A stretch of 64,000 bases of DNA, taken from assembly GCA_009792885.1 (NCBI GenBank), contig WMCF01000034.1, forward strand, positions 6,792,228 to 6,856,227. The letters run 5' to 3'. This document shows positions 1-13,177 of the stretch, in pieces. Source of the DNA: Eremophila alpestris peregrina (taxonomy: Eukaryota > Chordata > Aves > Passeriformes > Alaudidae). The notes beneath the pieces are model-generated. The model was not told where the DNA came from and ran no database searches. It was given only the letters and a program-made list of their open reading frames with translations. A program made the position numbers and the translations under genes. How positions within the stretch are numbered: the stretch's first letter is position 1; each line of letters starts with the position of its first letter.

Positions 1-1640
1 CAAGATGAGTCTGTTCTGCTAACAGCTATCTCCTTGTCTGGTGAGAGAGCCAACTAGAGAAGGTGCCCCATTGGATCTGTTGTGTGCAAACAGAGAAGCA
101 CTAGTGGGTGATGTAGTGGTCAGAGGTTGTATTTCACACAGCAGTCATGAAATGACAGTTTTCAATCCCGGAAAAGTAATGAGGGGATCAGCAGAAATAC
201 CTCTTCCACAGGGAAGACTTTGACTTATTTAGGAGACTCATGGAAAAATGTCCTGGGAGGCAGTCCTGAAGGGCAAAGAAGTCCAGGAAATCTAGACACT
301 CTTTAAGAAGAACCAGAAAGAGGGTGTGGTGAACTAGTAGCCTGTCATTCTGGCCTCAGAGCCAAGGAAGGTTATGGGACAGGTCATCTTTGGTGCCATC
401 ATGCAGAACATGTGGGGCACATATGGGGCATAACATATATGGGGCAACCAGGTGGCCAGGCCCTGTCATATGGGTGTAGGAAAGGCAGGTCCTGCCTGAC
501 TAACCTTATCTCCTTTTATGATGCGCACCTGACTGACTGGTGGATGAGGAAAAGGCTGTGGATCTTGTTTACCTGGACTTTAGTAAAGCTCTTGACACAA
601 CTTTCCACAGCATTCTTTTGGAAAGGCTGGCAACCCATGGCTTAGATGGGTGTATTCTTCACTTGAAAAAATCTGGCTGGGCTCAGAGAGTGGAGTTACA
701 TCCAGTGGATGGCTTATCAAAGTAATGTTCCCCAGGGCTCGGTGCTGGGACCAATTCTTTCTTGGTTATTTGGGTGAGGAGATCAAGTGCACCCTCAGCA
801 AGGTTGCAGATGACACCAAGCTGGGGGACAATGTTGATCTGCTAGAGTATAGGAAGGACTATAGAGAGTTCTGGACATGCTGGGTTTATGGTTTATTGTA
901 GAAGCTTCAATGAAGTAAAATGCAGGGTCTTGTACTTCGGTCACAACAGCCCCATCCAGCGCTGCAGGCTTGCGCAAGTTTTGCTGGAAAGCTGCCCAGC
1001 AGAAAAGGACCTGGGGTTGCTGGTCACCAGCCAGCTGAGTGTGAGCCAGCAGTGCTTCCAGATGGCCATTTGTATCCTGGCTTGTATCGGAAACAGCGTG
1101 ACCAGCAGGACCAGTGAAGGGGTGGTCCCCTGTATTCATCACTGGAGAGGCTGCACTTCTAGTTTTGATCTCGTCAGTACAAGAAAGACATTCAGGGTAC
1201 TGGAGCGTATCCAGAGAAGGTCAATGAATCTAGTGAAGGATCTGGAACATAATCCCTATGAGGAGTTTCTAAGACAGCTGGAGGGTTTTAGCAAAGAGAA
1301 AGAAAAAGGCTCGGGGGAGACATTATTGATATACAGCTCCCAGAATAAAGGATGTGGAGAGCTGGGAGTCAATGTCCCCAGTCAACCAGTGATGACTACA
1401 TGGGAAACAGTCTCAAGCTGTACCAAAAGAGGTTCAGGCTGGATATTGGGAAAATTTCTTCACTTAAAGAGCAGTGAACAGGCTCATTAGGGAAGTGGTG
1501 AAGTCACTATACCCAGAAGTGTTAAAAAAATGAGTAGAAGTCACATTTAGTGCCATGATTTAGTAGTTGTGGTGGTATTCAATCAAAGCTTGGACTCAAA
1601 GACCTTGAAGGCCTTTTCCAACATTAATGATTCCATGAGT
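1..1640 (+). mobile_element. CR1 LINE, 5'-truncated at window edge, ORF2 remnant to 3' end
   Basis: Remnant of a CR1 non-LTR retrotransposon, the main LINE of birds. Translating the + strand in shifting frames gives, in order, the endonuclease-RT linker (about 40-500), the RT core (540-900) and the RT C-terminal part (920-1,490). The RT core includes the stretch VDLVYLDFSKALDT at about 545-595. The catalytic FADD box reads VADD (803-814), so one motif residue is changed as well as several frames. The CR1 3' tail follows to about 1,640 and ends in a degenerate version of the family's terminal octamer (attccatga). Frameshifts and stops make it non-functional. It runs off the left edge. Confidence 0.92.
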
Positions 1641-4600
1641 CATCAAAATCTGGGATTTTAATTGGTGTTCTGTTCAGAAAGCTTTCTCTTCCATATTAGA
1701 ATAAAATTCAAATCTTTCAATTTCATTTATGAACAACAAAGAAATCAAATGAATAAACATTTTTACATCTACAAAATGTGCTTGATGAAAAAATTAGCTA
1801 CATAACCATATCCTTCTGTCAGGAAAGTATTTAATCATCTTGGCATTTTTTTTTTTTACTCTTTCTGGGTTTTCTCCACGTATTTCATATTTATCTTTAA
1901 CATATTTCCCAGCTAAAAAAAACCACTAAAATGATTCCATCAGACTTTCCTTGTGAATAGTGGGGCATTTTATATCATTTTACAGTTTAATAAGAGAGAA
2001 AAAGTGTGCATCACACACATATTCAATGCAAAAATAGTCAAAAACAAATACACTAAACCAAACAAAAACCCCAGAATTTTTATTTCTTCCAATGTCAACG
2101 AGTTTTGAGCTTGTTCATGGACTAGTGGTATTATTTGGGTTTATCTTTATCAAATACACATTTATTTATTTTTATTCTCCTTTTGAGCTACTTGATATTA
2201 AAATCCCCTGAAAAACATTAACCAAATTACTTGAGAAGACAAATGCAGCTTTCTCTTCTGAAAACACAAATGTCTATTCTCTAAAAATGCCCATGTCTTC
2301 TCTCTAAAAAAGCCCTTTTGCTAAACACCTGTAATACATCATGACTGCAATAAACTTCTGTATTTTTCTTCTGAATTCTAACATAGTTCATTTAATAAAA
2401 GAAACTTTTTTCATGTTCTTGGTTCATGACTTACATATGAATAAAATCTATCAGTGCTCCATCTCCTTAATGTCCTCCTGTTATTTTTCCTCCTACTCAC
2501 ACACTCATAGAAAGAGTTCTAATGAGAGCACAGCATGGATGCAATAATTAACTCTAGAGAATATTTTTAATGAATTCAACTTCATGTAAGACATGAAAGC
2601 TGATTTCAGCCTTGGAAATGAATCTCGTCTCCAAAAAACATATCTTGTACTCGTTTCAAAAGTAATGAAAGCAAAGTCAATGCTACTAGGGCAGTCAGAG
2701 TTAAACACACCCCTCAGATAAGTACCAATACCTAAGTTTGAAAAGATCTGAGCTAAAAAGAGATTCAAACATAAAATAAATTGATAATGTTCTCCCAAAC
2801 AAAAGGTAAAAGGTAATTTAGGAAACCAAGAAAACAGTTAAATTAATCATTATCATTAATATAAGAATACCTGATGAAATAGCAAATGTTGTCCTGAGGC
2901 ATAAAATTTGTCAAATGCACTGTTACAAGTTTAGTAGGTAGTGCAGGTGGGCAGTAATATTTCCAACAATCAGGAGTCCTGGATAGAATATTACCATGAA
3001 GGTAGGATGATAAGTCAGAGGAAGCAACAGAAATTAAAGGGTTTGCTAGGTTTGGGGGTTTTTATTTAGCAGAAATTATCCCGTACTTTTATACTTTTTA
3101 TGACAAACTGATCCTAGATGCCAGGAAGATGATAATGCAGCAGAAAGAAAAAAATTAAATTTCTCAATAAAGTTGTGAATCATTTATATGCTTTTCCAAA
3201 AGCTTTAGTTGTTAGGTTCAAACTGATGTATATGAAAGGCTGACTGCCTTTGAAAATGTTTTCTTTTTTTATTTCTAAATAATATAGGACTGTTTATTAT
3301 AGTCACTAATACAAGAAAAAGTCTGATTTGGACAACACAATCTTTCTGCAAATAAAATACCCATATTTTATAATAAAATAAAAATTATACTTAAGGTTAC
3401 AGTATTTAAGGAAGTCATGAAGTCTAGCAAGGGTAATAGGTTAAAATTCATCATCAGTTCTTTCCTGCCTGCAAATCTCTGTGTTTCAGCATTCACATAG
3501 TGTATTTATTGATATCAGAAGTAAAGGCTTGAGATCCATTTCGTCAAAATAATTAAGCTTATCTCTAATTCTAATATCAGTCATCAAATAATGATACTAT
3601 TTAAATGCTTTAATTTTTTTATCTTTATTCATTATTTGGTTTATATTGTCATGTAAAACTAAAGTTCTGGAACTCCTTGGTTTCATGAATAAATAGCTAA
3701 TTAATTTGGCTTATAGATGGAGAATTATCTCCCCCAAAATGCCAGATCTTAGAATTTAATTTTTAATTTTCTCTTAGGAAGAAAAAAATAAATTGCTGGA
3801 GTGTGAAGCCAAGTCTAATCCAGCAGCAGCTTTGAGTAATCCCTGAACCCTTTGTTTAAACTAAAGTAAAAATTTCAAGGATGAGTGAGAAAACAAAATA
3901 AATGAAAACTAACATTCATCAGCCGAGTTGCAAATGCAAAGTACACTACAAATCTTTTTAATTGGATGTGCAGAAAAGTGATTCAAAAGCTAATGTTGAT
4001 AATAAATGCATTGTACAGAGGATAGTAATTTCAATAGAAAAAACTCTTTAGACCAATAGCTACTTTCCCCATGTTCAAACTCTCCTTTGTATTAAAAAGG
4101 GAATTTAGTAGCAATTAATGCAACCACTTTCCATTTAAATAAAACTTACAGTGCAGAGGTGATCTGCTTTTCTCCAGAATGTGGGATCTTTTCATATTGA
4201 TTAAGTATGCATTTAGAGTTCGAAATTCCTGAAATGTTACTTTTCAGTCCAAATATGAATTTATGTGTAGTCATATAATTAATTCAAGTGACAGATTAAA
4301 ATCTCTGCATCAAATTTCTCTGTGTAATATGAATGATTTTTTTAATATCTTAATGCATAAGTGATACACTCTCCATTTATACTTCAATGCTTTACCATAT
4401 AATTACACAGATATGCATACACACTGACCTCCCAAATTTTCTATCTTTCAAATGTTATATTTTACTGAAACACAAGGAAACAGGATATGAATATGTAAGT
4501 TACTTTGTTTGCTTGATCCTTTTGAAGTGAGCTTGCCAGAAAAGCTCTCTTTTAAAGGCATGACAGGCATACACCACGAGGGACTAGTGAGCTGTACTGT

Positions 4601-5493
4601 TCAGTACTTTTAGGCTAGTTTAAATATTTTCACTGAATTAAGTTTTGTCTTTGACATGGATGAGAAAGGAGTTGGGTAACAAGCTTTTGATTTTACAAGG
4701 CTTCTTTGATTAGAAATACCTTGTGATCAGACTGGACATAAATGTGATAAAGCAAGATAAATAGAAATAGAGAAAATAAACAGAGAAATAATCACCATGT
4801 AACAACACTAAGCTAAAAGCTGAAAACCAGGTAAGAAGATAAGTCAATACAGCTGACATGGCCTGATATTTTTGAAGATCCATCCTTGTGATTTTGGTTG
4901 TTATGATCTGAATCTTCTATCTATATTTTTATCCTAATGGATAGCTAGCTTTAGCCAGAGTAGATCATGTATGATCTTCAGTTATAACAGTGATTTTAGA
5001 AGGAAAACTATTTGTGTAGCTCAAAGTAAGTCTAATAAAATGGCATGATATAGAAACCTTGTGTCATTTTAAACACTTAAATACCTGAGTGAGACAGCAA
5101 GACTAAAAAGCAAAAGCAAAAACAAAGCCTCTAACCAAACAAAATGAACAAATCAAAACAGAAAATCAATCCAGAGATCAGGACTTCAATATTTTTTTTA
5201 AATACATTTCTAAGAAATGTAAATACTTCAAGCTATTAGACCTTTCCTGAAAATGCAAATATTATACAGCATAAGTGATGTAAAAAATTAATCCAAATGG
5301 AAAACCATGAAGCTAGCCAATTCTGAAAATACAGTAGAAAAAATCAAATTTGTGAGGAGGTGAATAATGATCCCTCTGAATATCACAAAACATTTTTGAT
5401 CTAGAAGGTTCTCCAAATGCTTTCTATTATATCCATCTTCATATTGAATAGTGATGTCTAATACTATTGTCCTGAACATTAGGGTTAGAAAAT
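1641..5493. other. AT-rich non-coding stretch
   Basis: I see no gene, RNA or recognisable mobile element here. Short open frames (for example 2,341-2,547 + and 2,505-2,798 -) have no flanking splice signals or family motifs and look like chance frames in AT-rich DNA. Confidence 0.5.
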
Positions 5494-5600
5494 TAGGTTT
5501 AAGATCTTTGAGTCCAGCCATTAATTCAGCACTGCCAAGTCTGTTACTAAATAATGTCAATGGGTGCCACATCTACACAACTTTTAAATACCTCCTTTAC
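5494..5600 (-). mobile_element. CR1 3'-end fragment (antisense)
   Basis: The + strand reads the antisense of the conserved CR1 tail: a segment with 'cagcactgccaagtctg' followed by 'gccacatctacacaac' and 'tttaaatacctcc' is typical of CR1 3' ends in birds. About 100 bp survive, 5'-truncated at 5,600. The open frame at 5,288-5,572 on the minus strand overlaps this and is not a gene. Confidence 0.7.
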
Positions 5601-7689
5601 ATTATTTCCCCCTTTTCTTAGGACAAGATTGTTTTGTCTCTCCTGTAATATGCAGCCAGCTCACAGAGATTTGTACTTTGTCACAAAACTCCACAAATGG
5701 CCAGTACTAACCAAGGAGAAGAGCTAAGGTGCAAAGTACTGACGTACAGTAGTAAATATTTATTCATGCACATGAAGCTTACCAGCAGTACTGAGGCATC
5801 CTGAATGTGATTTTACATAAGGTTTGAGCAACCTTTGAAGGTTCACAGACAGTATGATTTGATTGATCACTAACACCACATTACCCATTGCAACTTATAG
5901 CAAAAGTCTGAAAGTAACTACATCTTTTTTAAGGATCACTTGTCTAGTGATCCAGATGTCCAAGGAGATGAGCTTTCTATAGTTACTTATCTATGATACC
6001 AAAAAATATTGAGCCCTCCACCAAAGAAAGATGTGTTAGAGGGACTGGGATGCTGTCCAAGAGTGTCATTATCCTTCAAAGAGAGCTCTAAGCTTCCAAG
6101 AATAAAGGTCCTTATTTAATGGGCTAGGCTGTTAGTATTTTTTCTTTAAGGATGGACAATATCTAAGTCTTCTAATATGCAAGTCTTCAATAAATTCTAC
6201 TAGCTCATTACCTTACATTGCACTGTAATACACTTTCATAATATAAAGACAGATTAATATAATGGCTAGGGAAGGAATTTCTTAATTTGCAACAATGGAA
6301 ATTGCTGTAATGTTTGTAATGTTATAATGTTTATAACTTGAACATTTATTTTGAAGAAAGACTACTGTTCTTAACTGCTATCTCAAATGAAATTTCCTAA
6401 AACTCTACAACTTTAGGTAGGACTCTGTCTGCTGCAGTGTCACTACATATGGTTAGACAGCTTTTTGATCAAGGAGGCTGAGGGGATGTCTTTTGTTGCT
6501 CTTTGATTTACATAAAGGAATCTGCACCTCATTAGTAAAGATCATCTACTTGAAAACAAAACTTGCCAGATCTGGGTACAAAATGATGGAAATTATGCCG
6601 ATGTATATGCATGATCATGCAATGTGCTTGAACTAATCAGTCATAGCTGCATATGAAATGGAACGTGAAATAGCCTGGGCTTTGTTAACAGTATATGGTA
6701 AATTATAATAGCATGAATAAAACAGTTTATGCAAATAAACATTTAATGAAAATAATTATAGTTGAAATTACTGCATTTTTTTAAGGATACATTCATTGGA
6801 AAGATGTTTAAGATCCTAGCTGAACCAGAAGTGCCTTTCTAGTATGTGTTCCTAGTTAAAGAAAGATTTACTAAATACAGCACAATTCTAGGTGAATTTT
6901 CTACTACATGTAGCTCTGCTCAGTGCAAAGGATTCCAAATAAATACTGATTCTCCTTTTGAACTTCCTTCCAAGTGTCAAAGAAAGAAACTCTGACTTTT
7001 ACTCTTAGACTATATGGGATACTTCCATTCCATTAGGTGCTTTTGAAAAAATTCAGAAAAATGTAATGTGAATAAGTCAAGCCACTTTTAGAACTGTAAA
7101 CTCGAATGTCTGTAGACACTTTTAGAAAGTGCTCCTGCATTGCATATCTTGTCATGCAAATTGCATTGAAGTGTGCCAGTCAAATCTGGCACAATAAAAG
7201 TTTCATGTAGAAATAGCATTTTACACCCTTATATGAACAGAAGTGTTTAAATCCTGTTTACACAGGTAGAAATAATGCGCATAGAGAATGCTCACTCTAT
7301 AGAACATTCATCTTACAAATTCTGAACCAGCCCAGAGTCAGAGACAAAAAGGTACAGGCCCATGTTAAGTATCAAATCCAACTTATTGGTAGCAGTTTTC
7401 ACATCTCTGAAATGTCAGTCATGGCAAAAACATTTCTGAGTACTTGTAAGATTATCAAAGAAAAGGCAAATGTATTTGCATAGATCAACAGTCAAATTCA
7501 GGTCGATATAATTACTCAAAATCACATATTTCTAAGTTATCTGAGGAACATTCATGCTACAATTGCTGTCCCATCTGTTAGAGGTTTTGAGGGTAATAGT
7601 GCATTTTTGTTTGTCGTGATTTTTTATCCTTTAGAATGTTTGGGTGCTAATTTTAGGTGCTATACACTGTTGTGTGATAGATTTTGCAA
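5601..7689. other. Non-coding stretch
   Basis: AT-rich sequence with no gene or repeat family that I can name. Confidence 0.4.
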
Positions 7690-8600
7690 TCAAAATTTCA
7701 CAGCGTCAGGCATGCTGGTGCCAGAGTGGGCTCACCTTTCTCTGCAAGGAAGGAAAGTCTTTGCTCAGAAACTAGGAGGGGTCATTGGCAGAGATTAAAA
7801 CTAGATGTGATGGTGAAGAGGTAAAATACCAAGCTTATCCCTGGCAAGCTGTGGGACGTACACAGAGGTTAGAGGGACAGGGTGCTGGAAGGGACCTCTG
7901 TTGGTGACTCTGAGACACACAGGCCAGCCTTGCAGTCTTACAGAGGTGAGCCAAAGACCCCTGAGGTAACAGAGCCCAACAGAGTTTGATTGTAAAAAGT
8001 GCCAGCAAAACTTCAGGCATGTTGTTATATCACATCAATTCCAGACAAAAGGAGAGCAGACTTCAGGTTGCTCTGGGAATTAATGGGTAAAGTCCCCTGG
8101 GAAAATCATCTGGAGTGCATCAGTGCTGGCAACTCTTTAAACATCACCTCCTGAGGCATATAACCAGAATGTTAAACGTGAACAGATGAGGCAGAAGGCC
8201 AGCATAGTTGAAAAGGGATCTTCACTTTGAAATAAGGAAAAAAAGGAAGGTATAAGACAAGGTCAGGAGGTGTGGGAAAAATATCAAGGGAGACTGGAAA
8301 AAAAATAAGAGTTTTTACAAGGGTATAGAGTGATAGACAAGGGTGAATGGCTTCAAAATGAAAGTAGGTTTAGATCAGACATTAGGAAGAAATTCTTTCC
8401 TGTGACAGTAGTGAGGCACAGGAAAATTTGCCCAGAGAAGTTGTGGATGTTCCCTCTCTGGAGCTGCTCAAGGCCAGGATGGATTTAGCTGGGAGTAACC
8501 TGGTCTGGTGGAAACTGTTTGTAACCACTACAAGGGATTTAGAACTAGACGATCTTTAAGGTCCCTTCCAGCTCAAGCAATCCTATAATTGTATGAATTT
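7690..8600 (+). mobile_element. CR1 fragment with internal deletion
   Basis: The part from about 7,980 to 8,290 resembles the CR1 endonuclease-RT linker: the wording around 'gtcccctgggaaaatc' and 'acaaggtcaggaggtgtgg' recurs in the 51.1-51.3 kb CR1 copy. It is followed directly by a CR1 3' end (8,295-8,597), with 'agatcagacattaggaagaa', the downstream 'gcccagagaagttgtgg' and the closing 'ggtcccttccagctc'. The whole RT domain between these segments is missing. The 7,690-7,980 part is probably the upstream region of the same element, with less certainty. Not coding. Confidence 0.7.
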
Positions 8601-8809
8601 TCACTTCAACCAAAATTATTCTTTGTTCTGCCAGTGTTAGTTTTTTTATAATTTTGTTGTATTTTCCATAATGCTAATGTTGTCATTATTTTTGCTTTTC
8701 TTAAATTCAGAGTCTAAAAGTTTTTCTGGTTCAGAAAGCACTAACAAAAACCAGCTTGCATGATATATCACTTAAAGTATGATAAGAGAAATATTTGAAC
8801 AGAAGTGGT

Positions 8810-8880
8810 TTTATGTTTGTTTGTTTGGAGGGGGGGGTTGGTTTTGGTTTTTTTGGGGTTTGTTTGTTTTCAGGCTTCCC
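8810..8880. repeat. G/T-rich low-complexity tract
   Basis: Simple G/T sequence containing a run of eight or more G and repeated 'gtttgttt' units on the + strand. One of several such tracts in the window. Confidence 0.8.
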
Positions 8881-10821
8881 CCTCCCTTTTTCTTATTGAG
8901 ATAGCATGTCTTTTTTTCCTTTTTCTTAAAATTTAGTCAAAGCACTACATTAAGTATTCCTTGTTTAATATTTGTTGCATATGTGACATTTATGAAGTTT
9001 ATGTAAGGGGTCTAGAAGGTCTACTGCATTAAACAGTGGCTAATGTACAGCTTCAGTCTTTCTGTACTGTTCATTACAGATGAAATCATTACATAAAATT
9101 ATAGCCAAATAACTTTGCTATTGATCTACAATTTGTGCTCTTTAGTATAAAACTGTGATACTAGGCATACTCATCTGTGAACAGCAATCAGCTAGAATCA
9201 TCTACACTAGCTCTGTGACTGCTCATATCAAATTTTTCATGAGGACAAACACCCTAGTCGCAGGAAGGACCACAGCAGAACCATAAATTTACTTTTACAT
9301 TGACCTCTGCAATGTCTGACAATCTGCTGCATCAAAACAATGCATGGTATCAGATTTCAAGCCTTCCAATTTTTATGTGTCATGTTTTACCAAGTCAAAA
9401 ATTACATCACTACACCCTTCTTTTCATTGAGGCCTATTTCCTCTGTTTTCACATGAGAAATATGAAAGACAGAATACATGGTTCAGTGTGTGAACTCCTG
9501 TGTCAATACTATTTCCATTACTTTACTCTAGACCTGCTTTGGTGACTTTGAACTGACACAGAAGAAGTGGATTTGCAAGGGTCACATGCCCTCTCTTCTC
9601 AATAGAGCACATCATCCCCCTTTTCTCTCAAAAGTCAAAATTAGCATAATCTTGTTAATGTTTCTGAAAAGTTACCAAGTACACAGTATTTAATGTCAAC
9701 AACTGTGAAACAACCACTCTACGATGATTACTGTTTTTCTTTGTTCACTGTTATGACTGTCAATGTGTGCATGAGGTTTTGCTTCATTTAGTCTTCCAAA
9801 TGGATAAAAAAAAATTGGTCTGGCATTTGCAGTTAAAGGTAATAATCATCTCTCTGGAAAGCTGAAGCAAATTGTAGAATGAAATGTCTCAGGCTTGTTA
9901 GTTCTAACAAGAGAAAATGAGTCAGATATCTTTCCATACTTCTCTTTTAGATCCTGAATAAAGCCTTAGATTAAACATTGTTCTTATTTGGAAACATGTA
10001 AAGTTGACCATTTCCTGGACTGTTCAGAAAAGTTATTTTTGTGATAAGTACAGACAATCACACAAACTGCAGCATTTTAGAACAAGATTAAATCTATTGC
10101 CTGGCTCTTTAGGCCACATAGAAATTTTATTTCAGATGTTTCATTAGTTGAGCTCTAACAGCTCTTTAGGACATTCAAAATTCTAAAACTACATAAATGA
10201 TCAGGAATGCATAAAGAAAAGATTCACTGTGGTTTGTTTGTAATCAATTAGGATGGTAGAAATGAAAATTATAACAGTTGCATGTTAATTACTACTGATA
10301 CATTGCAGGCTTACACTTCCCTGTAAAATACATGCTGAGGCAAATTGTTTATCTTGTTTTTCCAAATAAGCATTTGCCAACACACTCCTTCTTCTACCTG
10401 AAAAACTGTATTTTCAATTTTATAGTTCTTTAATCTATTTTTTCAATTAGATAACTTGATTATAAGGATAAAATTATATAAAAGGCCAAATAAATCTCCC
10501 AATATTTGCCTTCACTCTTTTACAAACATCCTTGAAGTTTCACTATTATATGAATGTAACAAGATTTTAATGAGTGAGATGGTTGAAATGGAAGAAAAGT
10601 AAGATACTACAAGATGCTCAGACCTAGAGCTCTACTGAATGAGACAGAGATTGAGGGTGCATTTCCACCATCATAGTTCTCAGTCTAATTGTACTGCTAA
10701 TTTACTATCTCATTTGGCCTAGTCATCATAACAGTGACTCAGATGCTACTGATGAACTTGCTTTCATTTTTCTTCTCATATTCCTTAGATGTAATTTGGC
10801 GTATGTTGAAAGCAAATTGAC
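8881..10821. other. Non-coding stretch
   Basis: No gene or named repeat recognised. The frame at 9,300-9,545 (+) has no supporting signal. Confidence 0.4.
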
Positions 10822-11140
10822 CATGAGTCAGCAGTGCCCTGGCAGCCAGGAGGATCAATCCTGTCCTGGGGGGCACCAGGCACAACATCAGCAGCCAGGC
10901 AAGGGAGGGGATTGACCCACTTTACACTGAGCTTGGGTGGCCTCCCCTCAAGTCCCGTGAATAGTAGGAGGGGCCTGAATACAAGAAGGATTTAAAGGTA
11001 CTAAAGTGTGTCCAGAGAATGGTTACAGGTCTTGAAGGCAAAACTTTATAAGGAGATGCTGAGCTCACTTGGTCTGTTCATCTTGAAGGGAAGGCTGAGG
11101 GGTGATCTTATCAGAGTCTACACCTTCCTCAATGTACGAT
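10822..11140 (+). mobile_element. CR1 RT C-terminal fragment
   Basis: Degraded CR1 ORF2 downstream of the RT core. 'catgagtcagcagtgccctgg' spans the MSQQC-like motif region, 'gtgtccagagaatgg' the VQRR-like region, and 'ggctgaggggtgatcttatc' the RLRGDL-like region. Truncated at both ends and not coding. Confidence 0.8.
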
Positions 11141-11296
11141 TCTAAAGTTAATTAAGTTATAATTTTTTCCCCACTATACATAAGTACCTTTTTTAAAAGT
11201 TTATGACACAAGTCCTAAAGAGAATTCTTCATTCTTTTGTGTGTCATTGCAATGTGGCTTAAGAATACTGGCAAAACTTCTTGTCTCTTTTTACAG

Positions 11297-11370
11297 TTAT
11301 GGGAAGCAAAACTACTATTATTTGAAAGCTGTGAATATGGCTGCCACTTTCTCACTACACTGAATCCAAG
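11297..11370 (+). other. Possible isolated exon, + strand (weak)
   Basis: A strong acceptor (pyrimidine-rich tract ending 'tctttttacag') precedes an open segment that begins LWEAKLLLFESCEYG. It ends at 'ccaag' followed by 'gcaagt', which matches the consensus of rare GC-AG introns. The frame stays open to 11,467. No partner exons on the + strand were found and the protein is not recognised, so this may be chance. Confidence 0.25.
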
Positions 11371-11469
11371 GCAAGTTGTTTCCCCCCAGTTTTCCCCAGC
11401 AGACAGGTATTCACCAAAATTGCATATTACTCAAACTGTTTTTGTAAATCCAGAAGAGAAAACATAAGA

Positions 11470-13177
11470 AAAAACTTAAAAAGTAGATTACATGTGCTAG
11501 TATTTGTAGATAAGAACATTAAATTAGAGATTTTTGGTTATTTGTCTGTAAAGCAGCAAGATTTATCGATAAGAACACTTTTCTGTGCCTTTCAAATTGG
11601 AGAATTCCAACTCCAATATTCAGATTAAGTGTCAAAGAGGAAGTAACATGACAGGTATTCCATATAGCTTGATCACACAACTGATGATGCGCAGTGGTAA
11701 AGACATGGAAGGTGCATGATCTTTTCCTCAAATCAGTTCATACCTTATGCACAGGAAGAACAAGACTCTCTCTGCCTCCTGACTTTATTCCATGCTGTTT
11801 AACTTTCCACACATATTCTGTCTCCTTCTATATCCCACTATTTCTAAATATTCTCTCTCTTCAAACTTGTCATATTTTTAGGGTTCTCCCTGCTCCAAGA
11901 AGCAAGGTGTGATGAACAAAACTTATTCAAAGGGAAAAGCTCAATATTTATATAGAACCAAAGTATTTAATAATCTTAATATCAAGATAGAGCCTATATT
12001 GATTTCTTCTTTATTAGTTTCTAGAATGTTGATGTCATTGTTCTATTTCTTGGAACTTCGTTGGAATACTATGAACATGTATAGATGCTATTTTAAAAAA
12101 TAATTTAAAAAAATCTACTGACAATGAAAAAAGTCAGGATTTCAAACAAGATTCACCTTGTACTGTTTTGAGCAGGAAAAAAATAATTTGGAGGAGTTTA
12201 GTAGTATTTTGTGCTTTAGAACTTTTTCAATTTTTCTCTTAAGTCATTATAAGCAACAATGAGCTTCTCATCTTAAACTAGACGAAATACAACTGAATTC
12301 AGATTTTCCAACAAATACTCCAACAAAAAGATAGCTAGATCTCCATCATTTTAAATTAAGCACATATCCCTGCAGGTTATTGATGGATTTGCTCTGCCTT
12401 TGAAGGGGAAAAGAGAACCATGTCCTTATGGGGATCATTCCAGAAATGAAAGGTGAAGCTTTAAAATTGCAGAGTAGATTTTCACAGCATGTAAGTATAC
12501 TTCATATATGTTAAAACCATGGCACTAAATAATATATTTCTCCTATTGTAGAAATTCTCTTTGGCCAGAAAACAAATTTAGGACATATTGAGGTGGAAAG
12601 TAGGAGGGATAGCCAGATCGATCATTAAGGATCAGATGAATTTCAGAATTGTTCCTTACCTACATCAATTATTCCATGAACCTCAAATAAGATAAGATTT
12701 ATCTCTAAATAATTTTTAAATTCTTCAAAATACAGAACCATTCCAATTCCAAAGAAAATAGTAACTGAAAGATCTGTACTTTAAACTAAAATACCTACTT
12801 ATGGCTCAAAAAATGTAATACCTCAGAGAATATAGGCCATTTATGGTTTTGGTTCCTTGATAGCATAATCTTTCCTTGGGAAGAAAAAAACCCTTTTTAT
12901 TGCTTCACTCCAGTGTCTCATATTTCTTTTCTCTATTCATTTTAAAACCCCTTTTTGGGCTATATATAAAAGTCTCAGGTGAATTGTTTGGCCTTCTAAA
13001 AAAGCAGTCTTTCTTCTGATTGAGTTTCATGTGCTTACTCTCTATGAAAATCTTAACACTCTTTTTCTATTCCGTTTAAGCTTATGTACAAATTTTCAAA
13101 ATATTTTCCTACTGAGTTTAGGCTTCATAAAGATATATTTAAAAAACTTTTCAATTACGTTTATTACATGTTCAGCC
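11470..13177. other. AT-rich non-coding stretch
   Basis: No supported feature. The frames at 11,694-12,103 and 13,031-13,243 are leucine/phenylalanine-rich chance frames. Confidence 0.4.

Noticed and set aside
888..1490. 200-codon open frame on the + strand as a host gene
   Set aside because: It reads the C-terminal part of CR1 ORF2 and is flanked by the rest of that element.
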